This document shows positions 1 through 10,459 of a stretch of DNA of 64,000 nt, piece by piece (the first letter of the stretch is position 1; the number at the start of each line of letters is the position of its first letter). The notes under the pieces are model-generated. The model did not search any database. It worked only from the letters and a program-made list of their open reading frames with translations, and was not told the origin of the DNA. Location of the stretch: positions 29,729 to 93,728 of the IMG/VR virus record IMGVR_UViG_3300037010_003016, one strand, 5' to 3'. The position numbers were made by a program, and so were the translations under genes. This DNA is from a virus.

Positions 1-1
1 A

Positions 2-3000
2 CTAGAAAGGTTAAAAAAAGAACTAGAAGGCATTTCAGAATCAATTGATGAGGTAAAAGATAATTCATTTGATGACAAAACTAGGAATGCAGTCGATGTT
101 ATTAGAAAATCAGTTGATGAGATAAGTTCAAAAGTAAAGAATGGATTATTTGATCCGAATAATGTAGAAGAAGTTCTTAAAGCTATCAAAGAAGTAAAAG
201 GCTTAAAAAAGAAATTAGATTTTCTAGGCGCTAAACTCGATAATATGGAATCGGGTTTGAGTGCCTTAAACAAAGCTGTTGAAAAAAGTCGTGTTTCTCT
301 TTCCCAAGCTTTCAGAACAAGCCTAGCCGATAAACTTTCAAAATTATCTAAAAATTCTAACGGTCAATTTGCCAAAATCATTACTATGGTGAGTGAAGAG
401 CAAATGATTGCTAGAAAAGAAAGAATTGCTCTTCAACAAATACAAGAATCAGGCTTTAGTAACCAATATAAAAAATTCGCTTCAGAAATTGTTGACTTAA
501 AGTCAGACTTTTCAATAAAACTTCAACAAAATAGAAAAACCTTTGGAAATATAGTAAAAACTTCATTCTCAGATTTTCAAAGTAAAGGCATTCTTGGTGT
601 TGCCTATGAGATGAAGAAAAATTATGAAATCTTCGGAAAGAAACAACAGGTTGATATAGAAGGCTTAAGAAAAGACCTTAAAACACAAAAAGACGAATAT
701 CAAAAATCATTAGATCAACAACTTGCGAGAATCGATATTCTACTTGCAGGCGCTTCAGAAGAAGAAAAAAGGGAACTTGAAGAACAGAAAGCTCAAATAC
801 TAAAAGAACAAGAGGTTTTTCAAAACCAATATAAAGAAAATCTTGTAGAAGCTCTCGTTAGCAAGGAAAAAGCTAACTACAGTCTCTTCAGAAAACTCTC
901 TATGAATAGAGAAGATGAAGAAAGGCTTAGAAATAAGATTGAAGATCAAGTTAAACTAGATGAAGAAATCGATTCTATAAAAAAACAAATTGTAGAAAAA
1001 AGAAAAGATCCTGTTCTTAAAGAAATTGAAGAAAGTAGAGATACAGTAGTAGATAGACTAAATGAAATTTCAGGAGACGCTGAAGCTGCGGCTGCCGAAA
1101 GAGAAAAAAGAGAAGAAGAAAAGAAAAAAGCCGAAAAAGAACTTGCTAAGTTAGAAGAAAAGCTTCGTGAGCTAGAAACGAAGAAAGAAGGAAACGAAAA
1201 AGATTTAGCGAAAAAAGAAATGAAACTACCGTCTTTTATGACGGGAATAAAAAATAACAACAATGAAAATAGTCCAAGAGGAGTTCGTGGAATAGTTGAA
1301 GCCACTTCAGCCGGAGTGATAGGTCTTCTTGGTGGTTTTTTCAGATCGCAAAGAGTAGAAAATACATTAAATAATACTTCAGAGTCTAGAGAACAAGCTT
1401 CAAATTCTAATACTGAAATAGGCAGGTCAACAACATCTTCTACAGCTAGACCAAGAGTTGAAACAGACAGACCAGAAACTGAAACAAGCAGACCTAGAAC
1501 TAGAACACGTAGACAAAGAACGGAAACTAATAGTCCAGAAACAGACAGACCAGAAACTGAAACAAGCAGACCTAGAACTAGAACACGTAGACAAAGAACA
1601 GAAACTAATAGACAAAGAGCTAGAGAAAGTAGACAAAGAGCTAGAGAAAACAGACAAAGTGTTAGAGCTGAAATAGTTAGAATAAGATCTGGAATAGTTA
1701 GACCAACACCATCTTTTATTACTAGGTCAATAGTAGAAACAAACAGGCCGTCAACTGAAACTGTTTTACCAGTACAGTCTTCTACTGTTTTACCAGTACA
1801 GTCTTCTACTGTTAGACCATCTTCTACTGTTTTACCAGTACAGTCTTCTATAGCTAGACCAGTACAGTCTTCTACTGTTTTACCAGTACAGTCTTCTATA
1901 GCTAGACCAGTACAGTCTTCTACTGTTTTACCAGTACAGTCTTCTACTGTTAGACCAGTACAGTCTTCTATGGCTAGACCGTCTTCTACTGTTAGACCAG
2001 TACAGTCTTCTACTACTAGACCGACAACTGAAACTGTTTTACCAGTACAGTCTTCTACTGTTAGACCAGTACAGTCTTCTACTACTAGACCGACAACTGA
2101 AACTGTTTTACCAGTACAGTCTTCTATGGCTAGACCGTCTTCTACTGTTAGACCAGTACAGTCTTCTACTGTTTTACCAGTACAGTCTTCTATGGCTAGA
2201 CCGTCTTCTACTGTTTTACCAGTACAGTCTTCTACTATTAGACCATCTTCTACTGTTTTACCAGTACAGTCTTCTACTGTTAGACCAGTACAGTCTTCTA
2301 CTGTTTTACCAGTACAACATTTTATTACTAAACCGGCTGTTGAAATAACTAAATCAATGGCTGAAATAACCAAACAGTCTTTCGAAGTAGCTAGACCAAC
2401 ACAACATTTTATGACTTTGCCAAGGGCTGAAGTAGATAAATCGAACAACACCAAAGTTCATAAAGTTGCTGGCCATTCTACTGGAATAGTTAATGCAGTT
2501 AGAGGTTTTTTCAAACCAAAAAAAGGCGAAAAAACACAAAACACTGATTCTGAATCTAAAGGACAAAATTCAAATCCTAAAGTCGAATCAGAAAAATCAA
2601 CACAGCCAACACAGCCGACCTTTATGTCTGGTTCAAAGGCTGAGGTAGATAAATCTGGTAATTTTAAAACTCACGAAGTAGCAGGTTATTCTAAAGGAAT
2701 ATTGGGTGCAGTTGGAGGTTTAATTGGCGCAGTTGGAGGTCTTTTCGGTTCTAAAAGACGTGGCGGAAAAGAAGACGAAAAAGAAGGTCAAAAAGAGGAT
2801 AAAAAAGAGAAAAAAGGTTTATTTGGTGGTTTATTTAATAAGAAAGTTCCTAAAAAATCAGTAAAAGAAGCTCCAAAACCCAAAGGCGGTCTATTTTCAA
2901 ATTTATTTAAGGCTGAAACAGATAAGAGTAAAAACTTTAAAACTCACGGAATGGATAAATGGAAAAAAGGTATTCTAGGACTTCTTAAAGGTCTTTTAAA

Positions 3001-4888
3001 AGGTCTTCTCTGGATGGCTAAGGGTCTTTTCAAAGTAGTCAAGAAATTCGGTTCATTCTTAAGAAAATCTTTATCTGCTGCAAGAAGAGGACTTACTAAA
3101 GTAGCTAAGAAAATCGGCTCATTCGCAAAAAATGCTGTTTCAAAAGGAAAAGCAGGTCTTTCAAAAGTAGCTAATAAAACTGGTTCACTAGTAAAAAATA
3201 TCGCAGATAAAGGTAAGGCCGGTCTTTCTTCAACTTGGAAATTTATTAAAAAGCTAGGTTCTCCGAAAGTTGCAGGTCCATTAGCTGGTATTATGGGCGG
3301 TATCGACAGATTTTTAGAAGTAAAAGATGATAAGAATCTTAATAGAGGACAAAAAACAGCTAAAATAGGAGCTTCCGCTATTGGAGCAGCTGGTGGCGCG
3401 GCTTTAGGTTCTCTTTTTGGTCCGATAGGAACAATGGTTGGAGGTTATCTAGGTAAAAAACTAGGTGATAGTGTTGGAGATTGGCTTTCAGACAAGATGT
3501 CTGACCCAAATTCAACGCTTACGAAAACTTTTACTGCGATAGGCGATGCCTTTGTTTGGATTTGGAACAAAGTGCAAGAAGTTCCAAAAGTATTAATAGA
3601 TGTAATAACATCACCATTTACTTGGATTCAAAAAGGTATATCTGCGATAGGCGCAGGTATTAAAAAAGTTTGGAACTTTATTAAAACTGTTGGCACTACT
3701 ATACAAAGTTTAACAAAACTTCTTTTAGAAGCTCCAGGAAAATTTATTAAGACAGTTGCAGACTTTGTCACTTCACTTCCAGGAAAATTATTTGATTCTA
3801 TAACTTCTATCCCTCTTCCAGGATGGGTTTCAAAATTAACAAATTCTAATACTGTTGGCGAGTTATTTTCTTCTGGAGCAAATGTTGTATCAAACACAGC
3901 AAGTAAAGTAGGAAACTTTGTTTCTTCTACAGCAAGTGCCGCAGGAAACTTCATTTCTTCTACAGCAGGCAAAGTAGGAAATTTTGTTTCTTCTGCCGCA
4001 AGCAAAGTAGGAAATACAGTATCTTCTGTTGCTAGTTCAATTGGCTCAGGTATTAGTGGAGCAATCGACAAAATAAAAAGTGGTTTAGGTTTCAAAAAAC
4101 AATCTGGCGTAGATTTGGATAATGTAAATCCAGCTTTCTTTAAAAACTTTCAAGGAATGGCAGCTGATTTTAAAAAAGCAACAGGAAGAGATATTCAAGT
4201 AAACTCTGGATATAGGGATTCAGTAAAACAAGCACAATTATACGCCGAGAATGTTAAACAGTATCCGCCGAAAGGTAATGGTAAAGTGGCGCCTCCAGGA
4301 AGATCCGCTCACGAAAAGGGTCTTGCTATGGACATAAACTCCAATGATGCTAATGAAGCTGATAGGCTCGGTCTTCTAGCTAAATGGGGAATAGATAGAC
4401 CATTACTTCACAGTCCTAGATTACCTGAAGCGTGGCACATTCAACCTGCGGGAGTTAATGCTAAAGCTGCTCCTCCTTTGAAACCTGTACCACCAATTAA
4501 AGTAAGCAGTGGCGGAGGAAGTTCTTCTGATCCAAATCCTAGACAAGTTGAAAGTGTAAACAGACCAAATGTTAAAAATCCGTCAGAAGGCGCTAAGAAA
4601 AGTGCTTCGGTGACTCCTTCATCTAGTTCTCCAAGCACACCTAAAGCTCCTGCGACACCAGCAACAGTTACTCCTGTAGGTTCAACTAGCAGCGCTGTTA
4701 ATAAAATTGGAGAAGCCGGAAAAATGGCAATAAATAAACCAAATCAAGAAGCGCAACAACAAAGTAATCTTGCTATGACTAATCCAGCAAGCAAAGATCT
4801 ATCAAAGGTAACAACTACCAATATAAGTCTTCACGATTTTGAAGCTGACAGAATGGGATTATTGACACAATTTTTCATAAAAGGATAA
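2..4888 (+). CDS. Tail tape-measure-like protein with C-terminal M15 peptidase (5' partial)
   Basis: The frame is open from base 2, so the first internal ATG (245) is not the real start and the N-terminus lies outside the window. From that ATG there are 1547 residues. They form a Lys/Glu-rich coiled coil, a low-complexity Thr/Arg-rich part, about 20 copies of an eight-residue TVLPVQSS/TVRPVQSS repeat (bases about 1755-2320), Gly/Ala/Val-rich hydrophobic segments (about 2650-4080), and a VanY/M15-type peptidase domain. The catalytic signature is SAHEKGLAMDI (His codon 4310, Asp codon 4331) followed by EAWHI (His codon 4436). Length, coiled coils and position just before gp48/54-like and hub genes suggest a tape measure that carries the peptidoglycan-cutting activity. 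The role is inferred; the M15 motif is seen directly. Confidence 0.75.
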   Translation, partial: LERLKKELEGISESIDEVKDNSFDDKTRNAVDVIRKSVDEISSKVKNGLFDPNNVEEVLKAIKEVKGLKKKLDFLGAKLDNMESGLSALNKAVEKSRVSLSQAFRTSLADKLSKLSKNSNGQFAKIITMVSEEQMIARKERIALQQIQESGFSNQYKKFASEIVDLKSDFSIKLQQNRKTFGNIVKTSFSDFQSKGILGVAYEMKKNYEIFGKKQQVDIEGLRKDLKTQKDEYQKSLDQQLARIDILLAGASEEEKRELEEQKAQILKEQEVFQNQYKENLVEALVSKEKANYSLFRKLSMNREDEERLRNKIEDQVKLDEEIDSIKKQIVEKRKDPVLKEIEESRDTVVDRLNEISGDAEAAAAEREKREEEKKKAEKELAKLEEKLRELETKKEGNEKDLAKKEMKLPSFMTGIKNNNNENSPRGVRGIVEATSAGVIGLLGGFFRSQRVENTLNNTSESREQASNSNTEIGRSTTSSTARPRVETDRPETETSRPRTRTRRQRTETNSPETDRPETETSRPRTRTRRQRTETNRQRARESRQRARENRQSVRAEIVRIRSGIVRPTPSFITRSIVETNRPSTETVLPVQSSTVLPVQSSTVRPSSTVLPVQSSIARPVQSSTVLPVQSSIARPVQSSTVLPVQSSTVRPVQSSMARPSSTVRPVQSSTTRPTTETVLPVQSSTVRPVQSSTTRPTTETVLPVQSSMARPSSTVRPVQSSTVLPVQSSMARPSSTVLPVQSSTIRPSSTVLPVQSSTVRPVQSSTVLPVQHFITKPAVEITKSMAEITKQSFEVARPTQHFMTLPRAEVDKSNNTKVHKVAGHSTGIVNAVRGFFKPKKGEKTQNTDSESKGQNSNPKVESEKSTQPTQPTFMSGSKAEVDKSGNFKTHEVAGYSKGILGAVGGLIGAVGGLFGSKRRGGKEDEKEGQKEDKKEKKGLFGGLFNKKVPKKSVKEAPKPKGGLFSNLFKAETDKSKNFKTHGMDKWKKGILGLLKGLLKGLLWMAKGLFKVVKKFGSFLRKSLSAARRGLTKVAKKIGSFAKNAVSKGKAGLSKVANKTGSLVKNIADKGKAGLSSTWKFIKKLGSPKVAGPLAGIMGGIDRFLEVKDDKNLNRGQKTAKIGASAIGAAGGAALGSLFGPIGTMVGGYLGKKLGDSVGDWLSDKMSDPNSTLTKTFTAIGDAFVWIWNKVQEVPKVLIDVITSPFTWIQKGISAIGAGIKKVWNFIKTVGTTIQSLTKLLLEAPGKFIKTVADFVTSLPGKLFDSITSIPLPGWVSKLTNSNTVGELFSSGANVVSNTASKVGNFVSSTASAAGNFISSTAGKVGNFVSSAASKVGNTVSSVASSIGSGISGAIDKIKSGLGFKKQSGVDLDNVNPAFFKNFQGMAADFKKATGRDIQVNSGYRDSVKQAQLYAENVKQYPPKGNGKVAPPGRSAHEKGLAMDINSNDANEADRLGLLAKWGIDRPLLHSPRLPEAWHIQPAGVNAKAAPPLKPVPPIKVSSGGGSSSDPNPRQVESVNRPNVKNPSEGAKKSASVTPSSSSPSTPKAPATPATVTPVGSTSSAVNKIGEAGKMAINKPNQEAQQQSNLAMTNPASKDLSKVTTTNISLHDFEADRMGLLTQFFIKG
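1755..2320 (+). repeat. In-frame TVLPVQSS-type tandem repeats in the tape measure gene
   Basis: Degenerate tandem units of 24 bp (alternating with shorter units) encode T-V-L/R-P-V-Q-S-S. About twenty units are visible, interspersed with MARPSS and TTETVLP variants. Repeat-number change would alter the protein length and, if this is the ruler region, could alter tail length. Confidence 0.8.
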
Positions 4889-4894
4889 ATTTGA

Positions 4895-5923
4895 ATGGAT
4901 ATTACACCGTATTTTCAGATGGCGCTCGATGCTCCGTCGGCGTTCATATCAAAAGATAATACTGTTGATACTTCTCCAACAAATATATCAAGAGGAGATC
5001 TTCCTTCATTTGCTCAACAACCGGAATCGCAGCCAAAAACAAGACAATCAAGCATTGCCAATTCAAAACTCGGGTTACAAGTTTCTGATTTAACTGCTAT
5101 TCAAAGACCACCGTCTCCTCTATCTGGTAAACAAAATCAAGACGGTCTTTTGAGGGTCACTTTAAGTGCAGGAAAAATAGATCACGCATTCTTTTTTAAA
5201 GATGCAAGAAATGTTACTGATGCTGATTTTAAAGGAGAAATGCATTTTACTTTTCTAGTAGCTACAGAACTAGTTGAGAAAATAGATATCAATTGGCAAG
5301 AAACAGACCTATTTAAAATCGCTTCTGGTTTAGGTGGTCAAATTGCTCAAACAGGTCAAGAAGCAACTAACTCATTACTTGCAGCAACAAATGATAATAT
5401 TGTGAATCCATTTACAAGAATGAAGTTCGCCGGTGTCAAACCAAGAGATTGGGGGATTCAGGCTTATTTCTATCCTAAAAACCAAAAAGAATCTGATATG
5501 CTTTCAAAACAAATAACAATGCTGAAAGATGCGGCTCTTCCAATAGCATCAGGAATATTTCTTGAATCGCCTAAAGTTTTCAAAATTACATTCGGTAGTG
5601 ATGGCAGCGTATTAAATAATATTGCCCAACCTGGACTATGTGCAATAACAAGTATACATTTGAATTATACTCCTTTGGAAGGAAAGGCTACTTTTTTTGA
5701 AAATTGGAGATCAAAAGCTATGAAACTTGATATTAGTCTTGCAGAAATTACACCAATATATTTCGGTAAAAACTCTGGAGGTATTTCTTCTGCAAAAGGA
5801 TTTGAATCTGCTTTTGTTGGTTCTAATATTGTGCAGCAAGCCACTTCTACTAAGACAGCGAACAGCACACCACCTACAAATACCGCTACTCCAGCATCAA
5901 CAGACACTAATGTGAGACATTAA
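4895..5923 (+). CDS. Baseplate tail-tube initiator, gp48/gp54-like
   Basis: 342 aa. The central segment NPFTRMKFAGVKPRDWGIQ, followed by Y-x-P-K-N-x-x-E-S and a K-D-A-A-L-P stretch, matches the conserved pattern of T4 gp48/gp54-type proteins, which cap the baseplate hub and start tail-tube polymerisation. The ends are Ser/Thr/Pro-rich. It starts 6 bp after the tape measure stop and abuts the next gene (TAATG). Only one gp48/54-like gene is present here, whereas T4 has two, so it may serve for both or its partner lies elsewhere. Confidence 0.65.
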   Translation: MDITPYFQMALDAPSAFISKDNTVDTSPTNISRGDLPSFAQQPESQPKTRQSSIANSKLGLQVSDLTAIQRPPSPLSGKQNQDGLLRVTLSAGKIDHAFFFKDARNVTDADFKGEMHFTFLVATELVEKIDINWQETDLFKIASGLGGQIAQTGQEATNSLLAATNDNIVNPFTRMKFAGVKPRDWGIQAYFYPKNQKESDMLSKQITMLKDAALPIASGIFLESPKVFKITFGSDGSVLNNIAQPGLCAITSIHLNYTPLEGKATFFENWRSKAMKLDISLAEITPIYFGKNSGGISSAKGFESAFVGSNIVQQATSTKTANSTPPTNTATPASTDTNVRH

Positions 5924-8436
5924 TGAAAAATGCACTATTAAATTTTAATGAGATCTCATTTCCAGAAAGAAATATTACTCTTTATGACCTTTCTGAGAAG
6001 TCTATGAGAGATATTCCGGAAAAATATAAAATAAACAACGAATATTTCGAAACTATGCAAGTAGAAGATTCTGCTACTCCAGATCTTCTTTCTTCCCTCT
6101 ATTACGGCGAAACTGTTGAGTGGGACATTGTATGCCTAGAAAATAATATCAGTCCTATTTACGATCTTCCTAAATCTCAAAGAGTGCTAGAAAGAAGAGT
6201 TGATGACTTACTTAAAAAATGGGAAGAAACTTTCCTTCCGATTATTTCTCAAAGTATGACAGAAGAAGAAATCGAAAGAAAAATACAAACTAAGAGGGAT
6301 TATTTTTATACTATTGTCGAAAAAGAAAATGAAACATACAGAAATCTGAAATTCTTAAAGAAAAATTATATGATTTATATGTATGAAGACGTAAGAAAAA
6401 ATATTAAAAATTTCGTAGAATCAGAATCCATAGATTATAAGCCTGTATTTATAGAAGGAAATGATCAAATTCATACTGTTGTTATAGCTACTCCTATTGA
6501 TAGCAAAAATATCCACAGAGAATATGATCTTCTTATAACTGAGAACGGAACTATAACAACAGTATACGATATAGTGTCGATTATAGGAATTTATTTTGAA
6601 GAAAAAACTCTTTCTTACGATTCTTTTGCGCAAAATACAATTGTTTTGAGTAATTATCCTTTTAATCAAATTTCTCACAAACAATTTAATGTATATGAAA
6701 CTGATATACATAGCGATATAAATTTCAGTTTCTCGAAAGACAGTTCTAATAATTCAACAATAACCATTACGGCTTCTATAACGGAAACTTATTTTTCTCA
6801 TTTGAATAAAATAACATCAGCATTAAACGGTCTTGTTTCAGTTTCGACTTTCGATTCAAATATAAAAAAGAGTTTGACTTCAGTATCAGGAACAGACTAT
6901 CCAAAAGCTACTCTTCCTGGAAGCACAGTTACTCTTCTTTCCGATAATAGAATTCTAATTATAGGTGGATTAGATGGTTCTACATCTCAAACTACAACAT
7001 ACTTTGGAACATTTTCCGGTAATACAATAAACTGGGTTTCAGGAACAGACCTTCCGGCGGCTCTTAATAATCACACAACAACGCTTCTTTCTGATGGGAG
7101 AATTCTAGTTATTGGAGGTTCTAACAACGGTTCGGCTGTCGATAAAACATACTTTGGAACAATATCTGGTAATACAATTACTTGGGTAGAAGGAACAAAA
7201 TTCAATTCTGTAATTGTGAATCACGCAACAGTATTACTTTCTGATGGAAGATTATTAATCACCGGTGGCTCAGGAGATTCTTCTTCTAATCAAACAACAA
7301 CGTATAATCAATCAACATTCGGAACAATCTCTGGTAATACTATTACTTGGAATTCAGGAAAAGAAATTAAAATAGAGCAACATTCTTGTGTTCTTTTACC
7401 TGATGGAAGAGTTTTAATTTCTGGAGGACTCTCAAAAGATGTTTCTGGAAATAATGTGACGACAACATATTACTCTAATACAACCTTCGGTGTAATCTCT
7501 AATAATACAATTACTTGGTCTACTGGTTCTGATATGCCTGCTGATATTCAGTTTCTACATTCTAGTACTGTACTAGGAGATGGAAGAATTCTATTTAACG
7601 GCGGTTACAAAGTATCTGACAGTGTTTCTGTAAATGAACAGTATTTGGCAATAATTAATGGAACAACAATAACATTTGAACGGTTAGATGACCTTCCGGA
7701 TTTGACATCAGGACATAAAACGGTTTTCCTTCCAGATTCAAGAGTCTTGGTAAGTGGTGGAACATCAGCAAAAAATACTATAGTATTTGTGAAACTAAAA
7801 GAACTTGTTAAATATAAATTAACATCTCTTAAAGAAGACTCAAGCTTTAACATCACAAATGCTTCAAACTTCACAACACTAGATTCAGCATATACTCTTT
7901 CTCTAATTGATTCTGCAAAAACATTTTCTTTAGAATTGAATGGATTTGATGTTATAATTAGAAATAATAGTGGAAATATAGTTGACGATATTTCTTATTT
8001 CATAACAGAACTTGCGAGGAGATTTATAACTGCTACGAATATTGATAATAAAATCGTTATAACATCTACTACATCAAAAATTACTAATCTTGAAAATATT
8101 TCAATTACATATCAAACTTCGCAAGCTATGCAACTTGCTTATGCTGATGTTGAGTATAACTATATTCCGAAATATCAAGTTATTACTGTGACTTTGGTTT
8201 CAAGCACAACTTCGTCTGAAACATTTAGTATCTATATTAATAATGTCACATACACATACAATAAAGCTGATAACCAAACAGTTGATGCTTCTATTTTGAT
8301 GAATTCAATCACTGATGTTAATTTTGATAAGACTTTAGTAAATCCAACAACATTTACTTTAACAAATAAATATATGAGTAGAAGATGTTTAGCTACGTGT
8401 ACTAATAATATTACTCTCACTGAAAGATTTATTTAA
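5923..8436 (+). CDS. gp53-like baseplate wedge protein fused to a six-blade kelch-type propeller
   Basis: 837 aa. The N-terminal 110 residues carry the gp53-type pattern: YYGETVEWDIV, then ENNISPIYDLP. A middle domain follows to about residue 320. About residues 325-620 hold six kelch-like repeats, each with a TLLSDGRILVIGG-type core and an intervening TYFGTISGNTITW-type strand. The last ~200 residues look beta-rich. T4 gp53 is about 196 aa, so this is a large extension. Kelch propellers usually bind proteins or sugars, so the domain could be an added surface-recognition or fibre-docking module on the baseplate (inference). It overlaps both neighbours by one base. Confidence 0.65.
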   Translation: MKNALLNFNEISFPERNITLYDLSEKSMRDIPEKYKINNEYFETMQVEDSATPDLLSSLYYGETVEWDIVCLENNISPIYDLPKSQRVLERRVDDLLKKWEETFLPIISQSMTEEEIERKIQTKRDYFYTIVEKENETYRNLKFLKKNYMIYMYEDVRKNIKNFVESESIDYKPVFIEGNDQIHTVVIATPIDSKNIHREYDLLITENGTITTVYDIVSIIGIYFEEKTLSYDSFAQNTIVLSNYPFNQISHKQFNVYETDIHSDINFSFSKDSSNNSTITITASITETYFSHLNKITSALNGLVSVSTFDSNIKKSLTSVSGTDYPKATLPGSTVTLLSDNRILIIGGLDGSTSQTTTYFGTFSGNTINWVSGTDLPAALNNHTTTLLSDGRILVIGGSNNGSAVDKTYFGTISGNTITWVEGTKFNSVIVNHATVLLSDGRLLITGGSGDSSSNQTTTYNQSTFGTISGNTITWNSGKEIKIEQHSCVLLPDGRVLISGGLSKDVSGNNVTTTYYSNTTFGVISNNTITWSTGSDMPADIQFLHSSTVLGDGRILFNGGYKVSDSVSVNEQYLAIINGTTITFERLDDLPDLTSGHKTVFLPDSRVLVSGGTSAKNTIVFVKLKELVKYKLTSLKEDSSFNITNASNFTTLDSAYTLSLIDSAKTFSLELNGFDVIIRNNSGNIVDDISYFITELARRFITATNIDNKIVITSTTSKITNLENISITYQTSQAMQLAYADVEYNYIPKYQVITVTLVSSTTSSETFSIYINNVTYTYNKADNQTVDASILMNSITDVNFDKTLVNPTTFTLTNKYMSRRCLATCTNNITLTERFI

Positions 8437-9584
8437 TGTTTAATACTAGAAATGAACAGAAACTTAAACATTTCACGCTAATATTTGACGACAATAAAGC
8501 GAGAAGTATTGGGACTGTTTATATCACTTCTCTTCAAATAAACAGAAGTCTTGATAACTCTTATGTATCCGGAGTTTTGAAATTTGTAGATACTCAAAAC
8601 TTGGTCGAGATTATTCCGCTTAATAAGAATAACAAGATAGATATTATAGCGAAATGTTGTCTAGATATAGAGTATAAAGAAACCTTCGTCGCTATAAAAA
8701 CTAAAGTAAATTCTGTTGGAAATAAAACAAACGAAGTAGAAATAGAATTTGTGGATCAAGACACATATCAGTTTATGTGTCAAACTCATACTGAAGTATT
8801 TGTAGATAAAAAACCTGGAGATATAATTAGCGATCTTCTAAGTGAATATATGGTTTCAGACAAAGGTGTAGACTATATAGAAAATGATTACGCTAAATCT
8901 CTAGATTATTATACTGTTCAAGGTAATAAACCTCTAATAGCTAGTTTAAATCTACTTGCTAAGAAATACAATATGAAAGTATATCAAACTAGAGATAATA
9001 TCTGTTGTAAGTCATACGACAATATAATTAAAGACGCAAAGGAATTCGAACATCCGTATATTTTCCATCACCTTAATCCGTATTATCTATATCAAATAAA
9101 AGAATTTAAAGTGATAAAAATGGGAGCAGGAAGCTCTCCTCTTACGACACCTAAACAAAAGATCTTTTCAATTGATATTACTGATTTAAGACAACAGTTT
9201 AGGTTATATTCCAGAGATTTAATGGAAAAGGATCAGAACACTTTGACAGAAAAGGAAATCGATTATAGCCCAAAAAATCTTTTAGAAAGATCTGTTTATA
9301 AACATATCAAAACTGTTGAAGAAGATGTCCGTTATACATTCGCTAACAGTTTTAATGAAAATAATATGATGGAAATTTTAATTCCTGGAACATTTGACTC
9401 TCCGGATATAGGTGATAAGATAACTATACATAGAGAAACACCTGACAGAGGAGAATCGTTTAAACCAGATCAAAACATCGCTGGTTATTGGTTAGTGAAA
9501 GGCGTTTCTTATATGTTCATAACACAAGATCTTTTTATGATTAAATTAATATTAGTTAGAAGTGGTTATAAGGATAGAATATGA
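8436..9584 (+). CDS. Baseplate central hub protein, gp27-like
   Basis: 382 aa. It begins at an ATG overlapping the previous stop (TAATG) and ends 4 bp into the gp5-like gene (ATGA). Sequence features fit gp27/gpD-type hubs: N-terminal beta domain (ITSLQINRSLDNSYVSGVL), a central KPGDIISDLLSEY element, and a C-terminal domain ending in a ligand-like beta fold (IPGTFDSPDIGDKITIHRE). The hub joins the tail tube to the membrane-piercing spike. The adjacent OB-fold spike gene supports the assignment. Confidence 0.65.
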   Translation: MFNTRNEQKLKHFTLIFDDNKARSIGTVYITSLQINRSLDNSYVSGVLKFVDTQNLVEIIPLNKNNKIDIIAKCCLDIEYKETFVAIKTKVNSVGNKTNEVEIEFVDQDTYQFMCQTHTEVFVDKKPGDIISDLLSEYMVSDKGVDYIENDYAKSLDYYTVQGNKPLIASLNLLAKKYNMKVYQTRDNICCKSYDNIIKDAKEFEHPYIFHHLNPYYLYQIKEFKVIKMGAGSSPLTTPKQKIFSIDITDLRQQFRLYSRDLMEKDQNTLTEKEIDYSPKNLLERSVYKHIKTVEEDVRYTFANSFNENNMMEILIPGTFDSPDIGDKITIHRETPDRGESFKPDQNIAGYWLVKGVSYMFITQDLFMIKLILVRSGYKDRI

Positions 9585-10459
9585 TAGATTCACTAGAACA
9601 AGCAAGTGACCTTTCAAGTAGAAATCAGATCTTTTACAGAGGAGTTGTAGAAGACAATCAAGACCCATTAAAAATGGGAAGAGTAAGGGTAAGAATTTTC
9701 GGAATTCACTCTGAAGACCCTAAAGTAAATCCTGTTGATAATCTTCCTTGGGCAGAATGTTTGGTTTCTCCAGATTTTGGACTAATTTCAGGAATAGGCG
9801 TTTCTTCTGTTCCTGAACAAGGTTGTTATGTTTGGGTATTTTTTGATGCGGGAGAACACGACCATCCTGTAGTAATTGGAGTAACAGCAGGCGTTAGAAA
9901 ACAAAGAGACACAATATCATTCTGCGATAAAGATCTCAAATATCCTCTTCTTTCAAGATTGAATGAACCAGACTATAATAGATTAGCTAGGGGAGAAAAA
10001 CAAGACCAAACTCCTTGTGCTAAAAAACAACAAGATAATAAAGTAGAAGAACCTTATGATAATTATAAGAAAGGCAAATATACAAAAAATAAAGTTCTAG
10101 AAACTTCAAGCGGTCACGTTATTGAGATAGATGATACCGAAGGAAATGAAAGAATCCATATCTTCCATAAATCAGGTTCACTTATAGAAATGCTTCCTGA
10201 TGGAAAAATTGTCATTAAATCATTGAATAATACATATGAAATAGTAAATGGTGATAGGAAAACTCATATAACAGGGAATTCTATAGAATTTATTGATTCA
10301 GATATTAAAAGAGAAACTCACGGCTCAGAAACGATAAAAATCGGCGGAAATGTTTCATTTGAAATCGGCGGAAGTTTGTCTTTTAAAACTGGAGGCGCAA
10401 CTAATTTTCATTCCGGAGGCGCTTTCTCTGTTTCTGCTCCATCCATAAATTTGAATTAA
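9581..10459 (+). CDS. Baseplate spike protein, gp5-like (OB fold and beta-helix, no lysozyme)
   Basis: 292 aa. Residues about 17-105 form the VgrG/gp5 OB-fold (FYRGVVEDNQDPLKMGRVRV, then DNLPWAE and EQGCYVWVFFDAG). The C-terminal half has the short repeated beta strands of the triple-stranded spike helix (ETIKIGGNVSFEIGGSLSF). T4 gp5 is 575 aa with an internal lysozyme domain, which is absent here. The M15 peptidase in the tape-measure-like protein may take its place (inference). The PAAR tip gene follows after a 167-bp gap. Confidence 0.8.
   Translation: MIDSLEQASDLSSRNQIFYRGVVEDNQDPLKMGRVRVRIFGIHSEDPKVNPVDNLPWAECLVSPDFGLISGIGVSSVPEQGCYVWVFFDAGEHDHPVVIGVTAGVRKQRDTISFCDKDLKYPLLSRLNEPDYNRLARGEKQDQTPCAKKQQDNKVEEPYDNYKKGKYTKNKVLETSSGHVIEIDDTEGNERIHIFHKSGSLIEMLPDGKIVIKSLNNTYEIVNGDRKTHITGNSIEFIDSDIKRETHGSETIKIGGNVSFEIGGSLSFKTGGATNFHSGGAFSVSAPSINLN

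Noticed and set aside
946-2454. 502-aa minus-strand reading frame opposite the tape measure repeats
   Set aside because: Antisense shadow of the repeat-rich coding strand; it is repetitive only because the sense repeats are, and has no ribosome site or matching gene order.
3628-4095. 155-aa minus-strand frame
   Set aside because: Shadow of the tape measure gene.
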